Origin: Propionibacteriaceae bacterium
GTDB lineage: Bacteria; Actinomycetota; Actinomycetes; Propionibacteriales; Propionibacteriaceae
Reading direction: 5' to 3'
Assembly (NCBI GenBank): GCA_024636075.1
Contig: JAGXHS010000081.1
Location: 1-6,976 of the forward strand
DNA: 6,976 nt
In this document: piece after piece, positions 1 to 6,446 of the stretch
How the letters are laid out: every line of letters begins with the position of its first letter
How positions within the stretch are numbered: position 1 is the first letter of the stretch
Translations under genes and position numbers: made by a program
The notes under the pieces: generated by a model
The model's input: the letters and a program-made list of their open reading frames with translations, nothing else
Told to the model about the DNA's origin: nothing
Database searches by the model: none

Positions 1-365
1 CCCAGATCAACCTCGGACTTCCACCGGGCGAGTGTCTGTTCGCCCACCTCGGCCAGCGACAACATCACCTGTAGCCGCTCCCCCGAGGTTGTCGGCGTGA
101 AGCCATCTTGCAGGGTGACAAAAGCAAGCTTGCCCGTGTTGCGGATGAACATCACCCGGCCACCGACGCTGACCACGTCATCGGTCTCTTCACCTTCACT
201 GAGGTGGCCCCACCCGGCGCGCACCTCCGCGAGTGTGTGACTGCGCGTCAGATCAGCCGGGTAGGCCTGCCCACCGGATTCAAGGATGCGCTCGCGCTTC
301 TCCTTGCGCACCAGAACCTGTTCGGAACTGTCCTGGTCCGGTGCGGGCGTGGTTGATTCAGTCAC
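1..365 (-). CDS. lysS: Lysyl-tRNA synthetase, class II, N-terminal fragment (runs off the left edge)
   Basis: LysRS charges tRNA-Lys with lysine in the cytoplasm. Reading leftwards from GTG at 365-363 gives an uninterrupted frame of 121 codons to position 1. After a variable, acidic, Thr/Pro-rich start (VTESTTPAPDQDSSEQ) come motifs typical of the family's N-terminal region and OB-fold anticodon-binding domain: VRKEKRERILESGGQAYP (residues ~19-36), SHTLAEVRAGW (~43-53), VSVGGRVMFIRNTGKLAFV (~68-86), TLQDG (~87-91) and LQVMLSLAEVGEQTLARWK (~99-117). The catalytic domain lies outside the window; a full LysRS is about 500 residues. GTG at 365 is preferred over the in-frame GTG at 371 because a TACGCT box (377-372) sits 6 bases before 365, fitting a leaderless message. 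The gene is divergent from the tetR operon and probably unrelated to it. The family call comes from recognising the sequence, not from a search. Confidence 0.88.
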   Translation of the reverse strand, partial: MTESTTPAPDQDSSEQVLVRKEKRERILESGGQAYPADLTRSHTLAEVRAGWGHLSEGEETDDVVSVGGRVMFIRNTGKLAFVTLQDGFTPTTSGERLQVMLSLAEVGEQTLARWKSEVDL

Positions 366-371
366 CGGCAC

Positions 372-402
372 AGCGTATCGAGCCCAGCCACCCGCGCTCC
401 AA
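372..402 (-). promoter_or_regulatory. Probable lysS promoter, leaderless
   Basis: Read on the minus strand, a TACGCT -10 box lies at 377-372 and is followed after 6 bases by the GTG start codon at 365. A weak -35-like TTGGAG lies at 402-397, a rather long 19-base spacing. No convincing Shine-Dalgarno sequence precedes the GTG. The -10-to-start distance matches the tetR and cydA promoters in this window, which supports transcription starting at or next to the start codon. The -35 element is the weak part of the call. Confidence 0.45.
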
Positions 403-462
403 CTCGACGCAGGGGGTTCGGGCGCACACCCATCGTCGGGACTGAGTGACCACCACCATGTG

Positions 463-479
463 CAAGGGCTTTTCCCTTG
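463..479. repeat. Perfect inverted repeat CAAGGG-N5-CCCTTG beside the tetR -35 box
   Basis: CAAGGG (463-468) and CCCTTG (474-479) are exact reverse complements separated by CTTTT. The right arm overlaps the TTGAAT -35 box of tetR (477-482) and ends three bases before the TetR operator begins. It could be a second regulator site, or a short hairpin on a transcript from farther upstream. Six-base arms can also arise by chance, so function is unproven. Confidence 0.4.
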
Positions 480-506
480 AATGAGTGAGCACTCACTCAC
501 TAACAT
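477..506 (+). promoter_or_regulatory. Promoter of the tetR-ABC exporter operon
   Basis: TTGAAT (477-482, four matches to TTGACA) and TAACAT (501-506, close to TATAAT) are separated by 18 bases. The tetR GTG start begins 7 bases after the end of the -10 box, so the message is probably leaderless. The spacer is almost completely occupied by the palindromic operator at 482-499, so a bound repressor would block RNA polymerase. No other promoter-like sequence is visible before the three-gene operon, so this one probably drives all of it. Confidence 0.7.
482..499. promoter_or_regulatory. TetR-family operator (perfect 18-bp palindrome)
   Basis: TGAGTGAG (482-489) and CTCACTCA (492-499) are exact reverse complements around a 2-bp centre, CA. 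TGAGTGAG/CTCACTCA half-sites are a familiar type of operator for TetR-family regulators. This one lies exactly between the -35 and -10 boxes and 13 bp before the tetR start codon, so autorepression by the adjacent gene product is the natural reading. An imperfect copy of the left arm (TGAGTGA) lies at 443-449. Confidence 0.82.
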
Positions 507-512
507 TGCCAT

Positions 513-1127
513 GTGACACCACGAGCTCCCGCATTGCCTCCTGAAGAACGGAGGGCTGCCATCATCTCCGCCACCCGGCCACTCCTGATCCAGCAGGGCG
601 CACAGTTCACCACACGCGACGTCGCCCGGGCCGCCGGGATCGCTGAGGGCACCATCTTCAGGGTCTTCCAATCCAAGGAGGACCTGTTGCACGCCGTGGT
701 GGATGACAGTTTGGACCCCAGCGAACTGTGCCGTCGCCTGACCGCAGTTCCCGCCGGAGATCTCGCTGTCACGATGCGGGCTCTGCTCACAATCCTGCGC
801 ACCGCCTTCAACACCACCAGCAGCATGTTTGCTGCGCTGAAGTCGATGCCCGACGACTCCAGCAGAGTCACCCCAGGCGCGCACGCCGACCACGCCACCA
901 GCCACGCCGAGCACAGGGAGCGCTCTGAGCGCCTGATCGCGGCACTATGCCAGACCCTCCAGCCGCACCAGGACGCGTTGCGGCTCGAACTGCCACAAGC
1001 GGCATCCCTCATCCGCTCCGTCGCTTTCGCCACCGCACACCCGTTCTTCTCCGACGGCTTGGTGGACGACGCTGACCTGATCACCGACGTGCTGCTGCAT
1101 GGCATGTCGAAGGCGAACCCATGCTGA
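513..1127 (+). CDS. TetR/AcrR-family transcriptional repressor of the adjacent ABC exporter
   Basis: The product is a cytoplasmic, probably dimeric repressor of 204 residues, a normal size for the family. The N-terminal DNA-binding domain is clear: helix 1 (EERRAAIISATRPLLIQQG, residues 11-29), then the helix-turn-helix TTRDVARAAGIAEGTIFRVF (33-52) and SKEDLLHAVV (54-63), as in classical TetR/AcrR proteins. The C-terminal ligand-binding half (about 70-204) is divergent, so the inducer cannot be predicted. The GTG at 513 is chosen because an in-frame TAA lies just upstream (501-503), the ATG at 511 is followed at once by TGA, and the -10 box ends 7 bases before the GTG, implying a leaderless transcript. 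The stop overlaps the next gene by 7 nt, so repressor and exporter are made together. The perfect palindrome in its own promoter implies autoregulation. Target control of the exporter is inferred from context. Confidence 0.9.
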   Translation: MTPRAPALPPEERRAAIISATRPLLIQQGAQFTTRDVARAAGIAEGTIFRVFQSKEDLLHAVVDDSLDPSELCRRLTAVPAGDLAVTMRALLTILRTAFNTTSSMFAALKSMPDDSSRVTPGAHADHATSHAEHRERSERLIAALCQTLQPHQDALRLELPQAASLIRSVAFATAHPFFSDGLVDDADLITDVLLHGMSKANPC

Positions 1128-2854
1128 TCTCTCTCATCAATCGTCATGTCCGCACCTACTGGCGGGCGCTGCTCGGTGTGGTGGGGCTGCAGCTGGTCGC
1201 CACCATCGCCTCGCTCTACCTGCCAGACCTCAATGCACGCATCATCGACGAGGGCGTCTCCCAGGGCGACACCAACTTCATCTGGGTGCACGGCACATAC
1301 ATGTTCGCGGTTGCGTTCGTCCAGGCCATTGCGCAGATCGGCGCAGTGGGGCTCGGAGCTCGCACAGCCATGCGGTTCGGTCGCGACGTGCGTGGTGCGC
1401 TCTTCGGCCAGGTGCTGTCCTTCAGCTCTCGCGAACTCAACCGATTCGGTGCCCCGTCGCTGATCACCCGCAACACCAACGACGTCCAGCAGGTACAGAT
1501 GCTGGTGCTGATGACCCTGATCATGATGGTGTCCGCCCCCATCACGATGGTGGGCGGCGTCTTCATGGCGCTTCGCCAGGACATCGGGCTCAGCTGGCTG
1601 ATCCTGGTGGCTGTCATTGCGCTCGCCATCGGGGTGGCACTGCTCATCTGGAGGATGGCTCCGCTCTACCAATCAATGCAGTTGCGCATCGACGATCTCA
1701 ACCGGGTGCTCCGCGAGCAGATCACGGGCATTCGGGTGGTGCGAGCCTTTGTCCGCGAACCCTTCGAACAGCAACGCTTTGACGGTGCCAACCACCGCCT
1801 GACCAACGTCGCCATCGCAGTCGGCAGCCTGATGGCCGGCCTCTTCCCCCTGGTGATGCTGATCATGAACATGGGCAGCGTCGGCGTGATGTGGTTCGGT
1901 GGCCAGCGTATCGGCGACGGCTACATGCAGATCGGCCAGCTGACAGCTTTTCTCACCTACCTCATCCAGATCCTGATGAGCGTGATGATGGCGACAATGA
2001 TGCTGGTGATGGCACCCCGAGCCTCGGTGAGTGCCGGGCGCATCATGGAGGTGCTGAACACCGATTCGTCAGTGGTGCCGCCAGCCAACCCGGTGACCGA
2101 TATCCAGCAAGCTGGCCGGATCGACATGACAAGCGTCGAATTCACCTACCCGGGAGCGGAAGAGCCGGTGATCCGGGACATCAACTTCTCGATGAGCCCG
2201 GGCCGCACGACAGCGATCATCGGCTCCACCGGATCAGGAAAGTCGACTCTGGTGCATCTGATCCCCCGGCTCTCTGACGCCACCGCTGGTTCGGTGCAGG
2301 TCGATGGCGTGGACGTGCGCCAGCTGTCGCCCGAGATGCTGTGGCAGCGGATCGGACTGGTGCCGCAGAAGGCATACCTGTTCAGCGGAACAGTCGCAAG
2401 CAATCTGCGCTACGGCAACCCGAGGGCCACCGATGACGAGCTCTGGCACGCTCTCACGGTGGCCCAGGCCGCCGATTTCGTGCGCGCGATGGAGGGCAAG
2501 CTGGAAGCCCCGATCTCGCAAGGCGGCACCAACGTGTCCGGCGGTCAGCGGCAACGAATTGCGATCGCTCGAGCTCTGGTGAGCAAGCCGGAGGTCTACA
2601 TCTTCGACGATTCATTCTCTGCCCTCGACGTCACCACCGATGCCCGGCTGCGCGCTGCACTGGAGCAGGAGACCGCCGATGCAGCAGTGCTCATCGTCGG
2701 GCAACGCGTCTCCACCATCGCCGACGCTGACGAGATCCTGGTGCTGGAGCACGGGATGATCGTCGGGCGCGGTTCCCACCACGAACTGCTGGAGAGCAAC
2801 GAGACGTACCGCGAGATCGTCGATTCTCAGCTCAGCGCGGAAGAGGCACTATGA
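1121..2854 (+). CDS. Heterodimeric ABC exporter subunit with degenerate ATP site (TMD-NBD half transporter)
   Basis: This is a 577-residue type I ABC exporter half in the inner membrane. Six membrane helices lie near residues 15-36, 57-79, 126-148, 156-177, 238-259 and 271-294, followed by a nucleotide-binding domain from about 332. Motifs are: A-loop Tyr343, Walker A GSTGSGKST (368-376), Q-loop Gln416, signature NVSGGQ (471-476, intact), Walker B VYIFD (492-496) and D-loop SALD (500-503). The catalytic glutamate after Walker B is replaced by Asp497 (codon 2609-2611), and the switch histidine is Gln528 (codon 2702-2704) in VGQRVSTI. These changes mark the subunit whose own ATP site hydrolyses poorly, like TM287 or BmrC, while its intact signature completes the partner's working site. 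Translation is coupled to tetR (7-nt overlap) and to the next gene (ATGA overlap). Substrate is probably a drug or other amphipathic toxic compound, an inference from family and TetR context. Confidence 0.92.
   Translation: MLISLINRHVRTYWRALLGVVGLQLVATIASLYLPDLNARIIDEGVSQGDTNFIWVHGTYMFAVAFVQAIAQIGAVGLGARTAMRFGRDVRGALFGQVLSFSSRELNRFGAPSLITRNTNDVQQVQMLVLMTLIMMVSAPITMVGGVFMALRQDIGLSWLILVAVIALAIGVALLIWRMAPLYQSMQLRIDDLNRVLREQITGIRVVRAFVREPFEQQRFDGANHRLTNVAIAVGSLMAGLFPLVMLIMNMGSVGVMWFGGQRIGDGYMQIGQLTAFLTYLIQILMSVMMATMMLVMAPRASVSAGRIMEVLNTDSSVVPPANPVTDIQQAGRIDMTSVEFTYPGAEEPVIRDINFSMSPGRTTAIIGSTGSGKSTLVHLIPRLSDATAGSVQVDGVDVRQLSPEMLWQRIGLVPQKAYLFSGTVASNLRYGNPRATDDELWHALTVAQAADFVRAMEGKLEAPISQGGTNVSGGQRQRIAIARALVSKPEVYIFDDSFSALDVTTDARLRAALEQETADAAVLIVGQRVSTIADADEILVLEHGMIVGRGSHHELLESNETYREIVDSQLSAEEAL
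2839..2846 (+). promoter_or_regulatory. Ribosome binding site for the second ABC subunit
   Basis: GGAAGAGG lies inside the end of the first ABC gene and stops 4 bases before the ATG at 2851, which itself forms the ATGA stop/start overlap. This purine-rich site supports the chosen start and allows re-initiation after termination at 2852-2854, favouring equal production of the two subunits. Confidence 0.5.
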
Positions 2855-4836
2855 GCACCACCACGGAATCCACGTCGGATTCACCGCAGAAGGCCGCAAA
2901 CGAGCGGCCCAGGAACGCACCACCGGCTGGTTCTGGGGGTCACGGCCCGATGCGCGGCGCCCGACCGGCCGAAAAGGCGGTCAGCTTCGGTCCGTCAGTG
3001 CGGCGGCTGCTGGCCAACCTTCGTCCGGAACGGATGATCCTGCTGTTGGTAATCACGATGGCGACCCTCGGGGTGTCCTTCAACGTGATCGGACCCAAGG
3101 TCCTGGGTCGGGCAACCGACATCGTTTTCGCCGGCGCCATTGGGGCCCAGCTTCCCGCAGGGCTGACCAAGACCCAGGTGATCGAAGGTCTCCGGCAACG
3201 GGGTGAGGCCACCTTCGCGGACATGGTGGCAAGGATGGATCTCGTTCCCGGGCAAGGCATCAACTTCGATCGACTGGGCCAAGTCCTGCTGATCGCCATC
3301 GGGCTGTACGTGGCCGCCGCCGTGCTGATGTTCGCCCAGGGGTGGCTGTTGAACCGGGCCGTCCAGCGCTCGATCTATCGGATTCGGAAGTCCGTCAGCC
3401 ACAAGATGGACCGGTTGCCGTTGCGGTACTTCGATTCACAGCCACGGGGGGAGCTGTTGAGCCGTGTCACCAACGACATCGACAACATCGCCCAAACCCT
3501 GCAACAAACTCTCTCCCAGCTGCTCAACGCGCTCCTCACGCTGATCGGCGTGATGGTGATGATGTTCTGGGTGTCGTGGGAGCTGGCGCTGGTCTCGCTG
3601 ATCATCATCCCGGTGTCGGGGGTGCTGGCCGGTTCGATCGGCAAACGCGCACAGATCCACTTCGCACCGATGTGGAAGTCCACCGGCGAGGTCAACGCCC
3701 ATGTCGAGGAGGCCTACTCCGGGCACGCCCTGGTCAAGGTCTTCGGCCGTGCCCCCGAGGTGGAGCAGGAGATGCTGCGGCGCAACGAGGAGATGTACCA
3801 AGCCTCTTTCAAGGCCCAGTTCCTCTCCGGCATGATCATGCCGGTGATGTTTCTGGTCGGAAACCTGAACTACGTCGCCATCGCAGTGATCGGTGGCTTG
3901 CGCGTGGCCAGTGGCTCGATGCCGCTGGGTGACGTGCAGGCATTCATCCAGTACTCGCGGATGTTCACCCAGCCAATCACCCAGGTCGCGTCAATGGCCA
4001 ACCTCCTGCAGTCCGGGGTGGCGTCGGCCGAGCGGGTGTTCGAGGTGCTGGACGCTGACGAGTCAAGCCCGGACGAACAGGGCCACCTCGACGTGCCGAT
4101 CAGCGGTCACGTCGAATTCGAGCACGTGTGGTTCAGCTACTCACCCGAGCAACACCTGATCGAGGACCTCTCCCTGACCGCACACCCCGGGGAGACTGTC
4201 GCCATCGTCGGTCCCACGGGAGCTGGCAAGACGACCCTGGTGAACTTGTTGATGCGCTTCTACGAGGTGAATCAGGGACGGATCACCCTGGATGGGACAG
4301 ACATCGCGTCGGTCCCCAGGAACAAGTTGCGCAGCCAACTCGGCATGGTGTTGCAGGACACCTGGCTGTTCGGCGGCACCATTCGGGAGAACATCGCCTA
4401 CGGTCGTCCGGATGCCTCTGAGCAGCAGATCATCGACGCTGCCACCGCCGCGTATGTCGATCGCTTCGTGCACTCCCTTCCGGGGGGCTACGACACTGTG
4501 ATCGACGAGGAAGCCTCCAACGTCTCGGTCGGTGAGAAGCAGTTGATCACCATCGCGCGTGCCTTCCTGGCCGAGCCTGCCCTGTTGATCCTCGACGAGG
4601 CCACCTCGAGCGTTGACACCCGCACCGAGGTGCTGGTGCAGCAGGCGATGGCGAAGCTGCGGACGAACCGCACAGCATTCGTCATCGCCCACCGGTTGTC
4701 AACGATTCGCGACGCGGACCTGATCCTGGTGATGGAGGACGGAGCCATCGTCGAACAAGGCAACCACCACGAACTGCTGGAAGCCCGCGGCTCCTACTAT
4801 GACCTGTACCAGTCACAGTTCGCAGCAGCCGAGTGA
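2851..4836 (+). CDS. Heterodimeric ABC exporter subunit with catalytic ATP site (TMD-NBD half transporter)
   Basis: This 661-residue partner starts with a hydrophilic Ser/Thr/Pro/Gly-rich cytoplasmic tail (about 1-45). It then has helices near 61-82, 143-163, 222-240, 243-263, 326-348 and 358-378. The 60-residue stretch between helices 1 and 2 is longer than in the partner and probably forms an extracytoplasmic segment. The nucleotide-binding domain starts near 418: A-loop Tyr430, Walker A GPTGAGKTT (454-462), Q-loop Gln502, Walker B LLILDE (578-583) with catalytic Glu583, D-loop SSVD (586-589) and switch His614 in IAHRLSTI. Its signature is degenerate: NVSVGEKQ (557-564) has Val560 and Glu562 where LSGGQ has Gly and Gln. 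The defects are therefore complementary to those of the upstream subunit, so the two must pair to give one competent site. The TM288/BmrD-like role is inferred from these motifs. It is not CydC or CydD despite lying next to cydAB. Confidence 0.92.
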   Translation: MSTTTESTSDSPQKAANERPRNAPPAGSGGHGPMRGARPAEKAVSFGPSVRRLLANLRPERMILLLVITMATLGVSFNVIGPKVLGRATDIVFAGAIGAQLPAGLTKTQVIEGLRQRGEATFADMVARMDLVPGQGINFDRLGQVLLIAIGLYVAAAVLMFAQGWLLNRAVQRSIYRIRKSVSHKMDRLPLRYFDSQPRGELLSRVTNDIDNIAQTLQQTLSQLLNALLTLIGVMVMMFWVSWELALVSLIIIPVSGVLAGSIGKRAQIHFAPMWKSTGEVNAHVEEAYSGHALVKVFGRAPEVEQEMLRRNEEMYQASFKAQFLSGMIMPVMFLVGNLNYVAIAVIGGLRVASGSMPLGDVQAFIQYSRMFTQPITQVASMANLLQSGVASAERVFEVLDADESSPDEQGHLDVPISGHVEFEHVWFSYSPEQHLIEDLSLTAHPGETVAIVGPTGAGKTTLVNLLMRFYEVNQGRITLDGTDIASVPRNKLRSQLGMVLQDTWLFGGTIRENIAYGRPDASEQQIIDAATAAYVDRFVHSLPGGYDTVIDEEASNVSVGEKQLITIARAFLAEPALLILDEATSSVDTRTEVLVQQAMAKLRTNRTAFVIAHRLSTIRDADLILVMEDGAIVEQGNHHELLEARGSYYDLYQSQFAAAE

Positions 4837-4850
4837 GCTCCACTCTCCAC

Positions 4851-4880
4851 GGGGTCGCAGATGGGCAACCGTCTGACCCC
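4851..4880 (+). terminator. Strong hairpin with GCAA tetraloop, probable terminator of the exporter operon
   Basis: The outer stem pairs GGGGT (4851-4855) with ACCCC (4876-4880). A 2-base bulge (CG, 4856-4857) is followed by an inner stem pairing CAGATGG (4858-4864) with CCGTCTG (4869-4875), with one G-T wobble. The loop is GCAA (4865-4868), a GNRA tetraloop that stabilises RNA hairpins. It begins 15 bases after the exporter stop codon. No T-tract follows, as is common for actinobacterial hairpin terminators. Its right arm overlaps the likely -35 box of cydA, so it could also act as an operator or as a termination/read-through control point. Confidence 0.6.
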
Positions 4881-4902
4881 CATTGAGCGGGGATAGTAGG
4901 CT
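4873..4902 (+). promoter_or_regulatory. Probable cydAB promoter, leaderless
   Basis: A -35-like CTGACC (4873-4878) and a -10-like TAGGCT (4897-4902) are separated by 18 bases, the same spacing as the tetR promoter. The cydA ATG follows 7 bases after the -10 box, so transcription should start at or beside the start codon. The -35 falls inside the right arm of the hairpin at 4851-4880. I see no other clear regulator palindrome here. Confidence 0.5.
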
Positions 4903-4909
4903 CCCGCCC

Positions 4910-6430
4910 ATGGACGCACAGCTGCTGGCTCGATGGCAATTCGGAATCACGACGGTGTACCACTTCTTCTTCGTCCCGATCACCATCGCGCTGTCGATGC
5001 TGGTCGCAGTGATGCAGACGGTCTGGTACCGCACCGGGAACGACAACTTCCTGCGACTGACAAAGTTCTTCGGGAAACTGTTCCTGATCAACTTCGCCAT
5101 CGGTGTGGTGACCGGGATCGTCCAGGAGTTCCAGTTCGGCATGAACTGGTCGGAATACTCCCGCTTCGTCGGCGACGTGTTCGGAGTACCTCTGGCGCTG
5201 GAGGCTCTGCTGGCCTTCTTCCTGGAGTCGACGTTCATCGGGTTGTGGATCTTCGGTTGGGACAGATTGCCGAAGAAGCTGCACCTCGCCAGCATCTACC
5301 TGGCATCAATCGGCACGGTGATCAGCTCGATCTTCATCTTGGCCGCCAACTCATGGATGCAGAATCCGGTAGGGGCCACCTTCCGCAACGGACGCGCAGA
5401 GCTGACCGATTTCGGCGCGCTGCTCACCAACCCCGTGTTCGCCCCTGCTTTCACCCACACCATCGCGGCTTCCTACATGGTGGGTGGCGGCCTGGTGGCT
5501 GCCCTGGCCGGATGGCACCTTGCCCGGTTGAACAGGGACAAGACGGCTGGCGATGTGGTGCGCAACGGCAAGACCCTCTCCGTCGACGAGGTCGAGGGTG
5601 AGGTCAGCACCTGGCGCTGGGCCGCCAAGATGGGCGCCTACGTGTTGCTGGCCGCCTCCCTGATCGTCACCATCACCGGTGACTGGCAGGGCAAGGTGAT
5701 GACGCAGGTGCAACCGATGAAGATGGCCGCCGCCGAAGCCCACTACAACACCTCGGACGGCGGCTCGTTCTCGCTGCTCACCATCGGTTCGCTGGACGGT
5801 CGCGAAGAGCTGTTCTCGATCAAGATTCCCGGCCTGTTGAGCTTCCTGGCACATGGTGACTTCTCCTCCGACGTGCAGGGCATCAATGATCTGACAGCGC
5901 AATACCAGAGCCAAGGTTTCCTGCGCGACGACGGCACCCAGACAGAGCTGCAGAAGCAGTACGCAGCGGTCCTTGCGCAGACCCCCGTCCAGGTGACCCC
6001 GAACATCCCGGTCGCCTACTGGAGCTTCCGGCTCATGATGGGACTGGGCTTCCTCGGGATGGGCATCGCCTTGTGGATCCTGTGGGCGCTGTACAAAGGG
6101 AAAAACCCGCGGCCCACCAAGCTGTGGACCACCGCCATGGTGACGCTGCCCTTCTTACCGCTACTGGCCATCTCGTTCGGGTGGATCTTCACCGAGATGG
6201 GACGCCAACCGTGGATCGTGGCAGGGGTGATGCCCACATGGACGGCGGCCTCCCCCTCGGCCAGCTTCGGGGAGGTTCTCTTCTCGATGATCGCCTACAC
6301 CTTGATCTACGGCATCCTTGCCGTGATCGAGTTCGGCCTGATCATCAAGTACAACAAGATGGGCCTGCCTGACGTCACCCCGGTCGAAATCAGGCAGGAT
6401 GACGATGCGCCCTTGTCCTTCGCCTACTGA
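4910..6430 (+). CDS. cydA: Cytochrome bd quinol oxidase subunit I (CydA)
   Basis: CydA binds the three haems (b558, b595, d) and oxidises quinol (menaquinol in most actinobacteria) at the cytoplasmic membrane, passing electrons to O2. The 506-residue protein has all the key landmarks; the counterpart in E. coli numbering is in brackets: His18 [H19, haem b595 ligand], Glu98 [E99] and Glu106 [E107] of the proton path, His183 [H186] and Met376 [M393] as haem b558 ligands, Arg374 [R391], Lys271 and Glu276 [K252, E257] of the quinol loop, and GWIFTEMGRQPW (424-435) with Glu429 [E445]. About nine hydrophobic segments are visible. The loop between helices 5 and 6 is roughly 20 residues longer than in E. 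coli (H183-K271 is 88 residues against 66), while the later Q-loop is shorter. ATG at 4910 is preferred over TTG at 4883 because it begins MDAQLLARWQFGITTVYH, the family's usual N-terminus, and fits a leaderless start. cydB follows after 16 bp. Confidence 0.97.
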   Translation: MDAQLLARWQFGITTVYHFFFVPITIALSMLVAVMQTVWYRTGNDNFLRLTKFFGKLFLINFAIGVVTGIVQEFQFGMNWSEYSRFVGDVFGVPLALEALLAFFLESTFIGLWIFGWDRLPKKLHLASIYLASIGTVISSIFILAANSWMQNPVGATFRNGRAELTDFGALLTNPVFAPAFTHTIAASYMVGGGLVAALAGWHLARLNRDKTAGDVVRNGKTLSVDEVEGEVSTWRWAAKMGAYVLLAASLIVTITGDWQGKVMTQVQPMKMAAAEAHYNTSDGGSFSLLTIGSLDGREELFSIKIPGLLSFLAHGDFSSDVQGINDLTAQYQSQGFLRDDGTQTELQKQYAAVLAQTPVQVTPNIPVAYWSFRLMMGLGFLGMGIALWILWALYKGKNPRPTKLWTTAMVTLPFLPLLAISFGWIFTEMGRQPWIVAGVMPTWTAASPSASFGEVLFSMIAYTLIYGILAVIEFGLIIKYNKMGLPDVTPVEIRQDDDAPLSFAY

Positions 6431-6446
6431 GAGTCGGTGACATCGA

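Noticed and set aside
108..480. Short plus-strand open frames over the left end
   Set aside because: The minus-strand LysRS reading explains 1-365, and these frames have no start signals or family resemblance.
491..501. ACTC tandem repeat as a microsatellite or CRISPR-like repeat
   Set aside because: The repeated ACTC units are just the right arm of the operator palindrome plus one more unit; there is no array.
500..1672. 390-codon open frame on the minus strand
   Set aside because: It lies opposite the clearly coding tetR and ABC genes. Its translation is His/Asp/Arg-rich with no recognisable family and changes character along its length, as expected for an antisense shadow in high-GC DNA.
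1121..4836. The two ABC genes as cydD and cydC, because they are next to cydAB
   Set aside because: They lie upstream, are co-transcribed with a TetR gene, and show the paired Asp/Gln and VSVGE deviations and long N-terminal tail of heterodimeric multidrug-type exporters. cydDC normally follow cydB, which here is beyond the window.
4883..4909. TTG at 4883 as the cydA start
   Set aside because: It would add nine residues (beginning MSGDSRLPP) not expected in CydA, and would start translation upstream of the likely transcript start.
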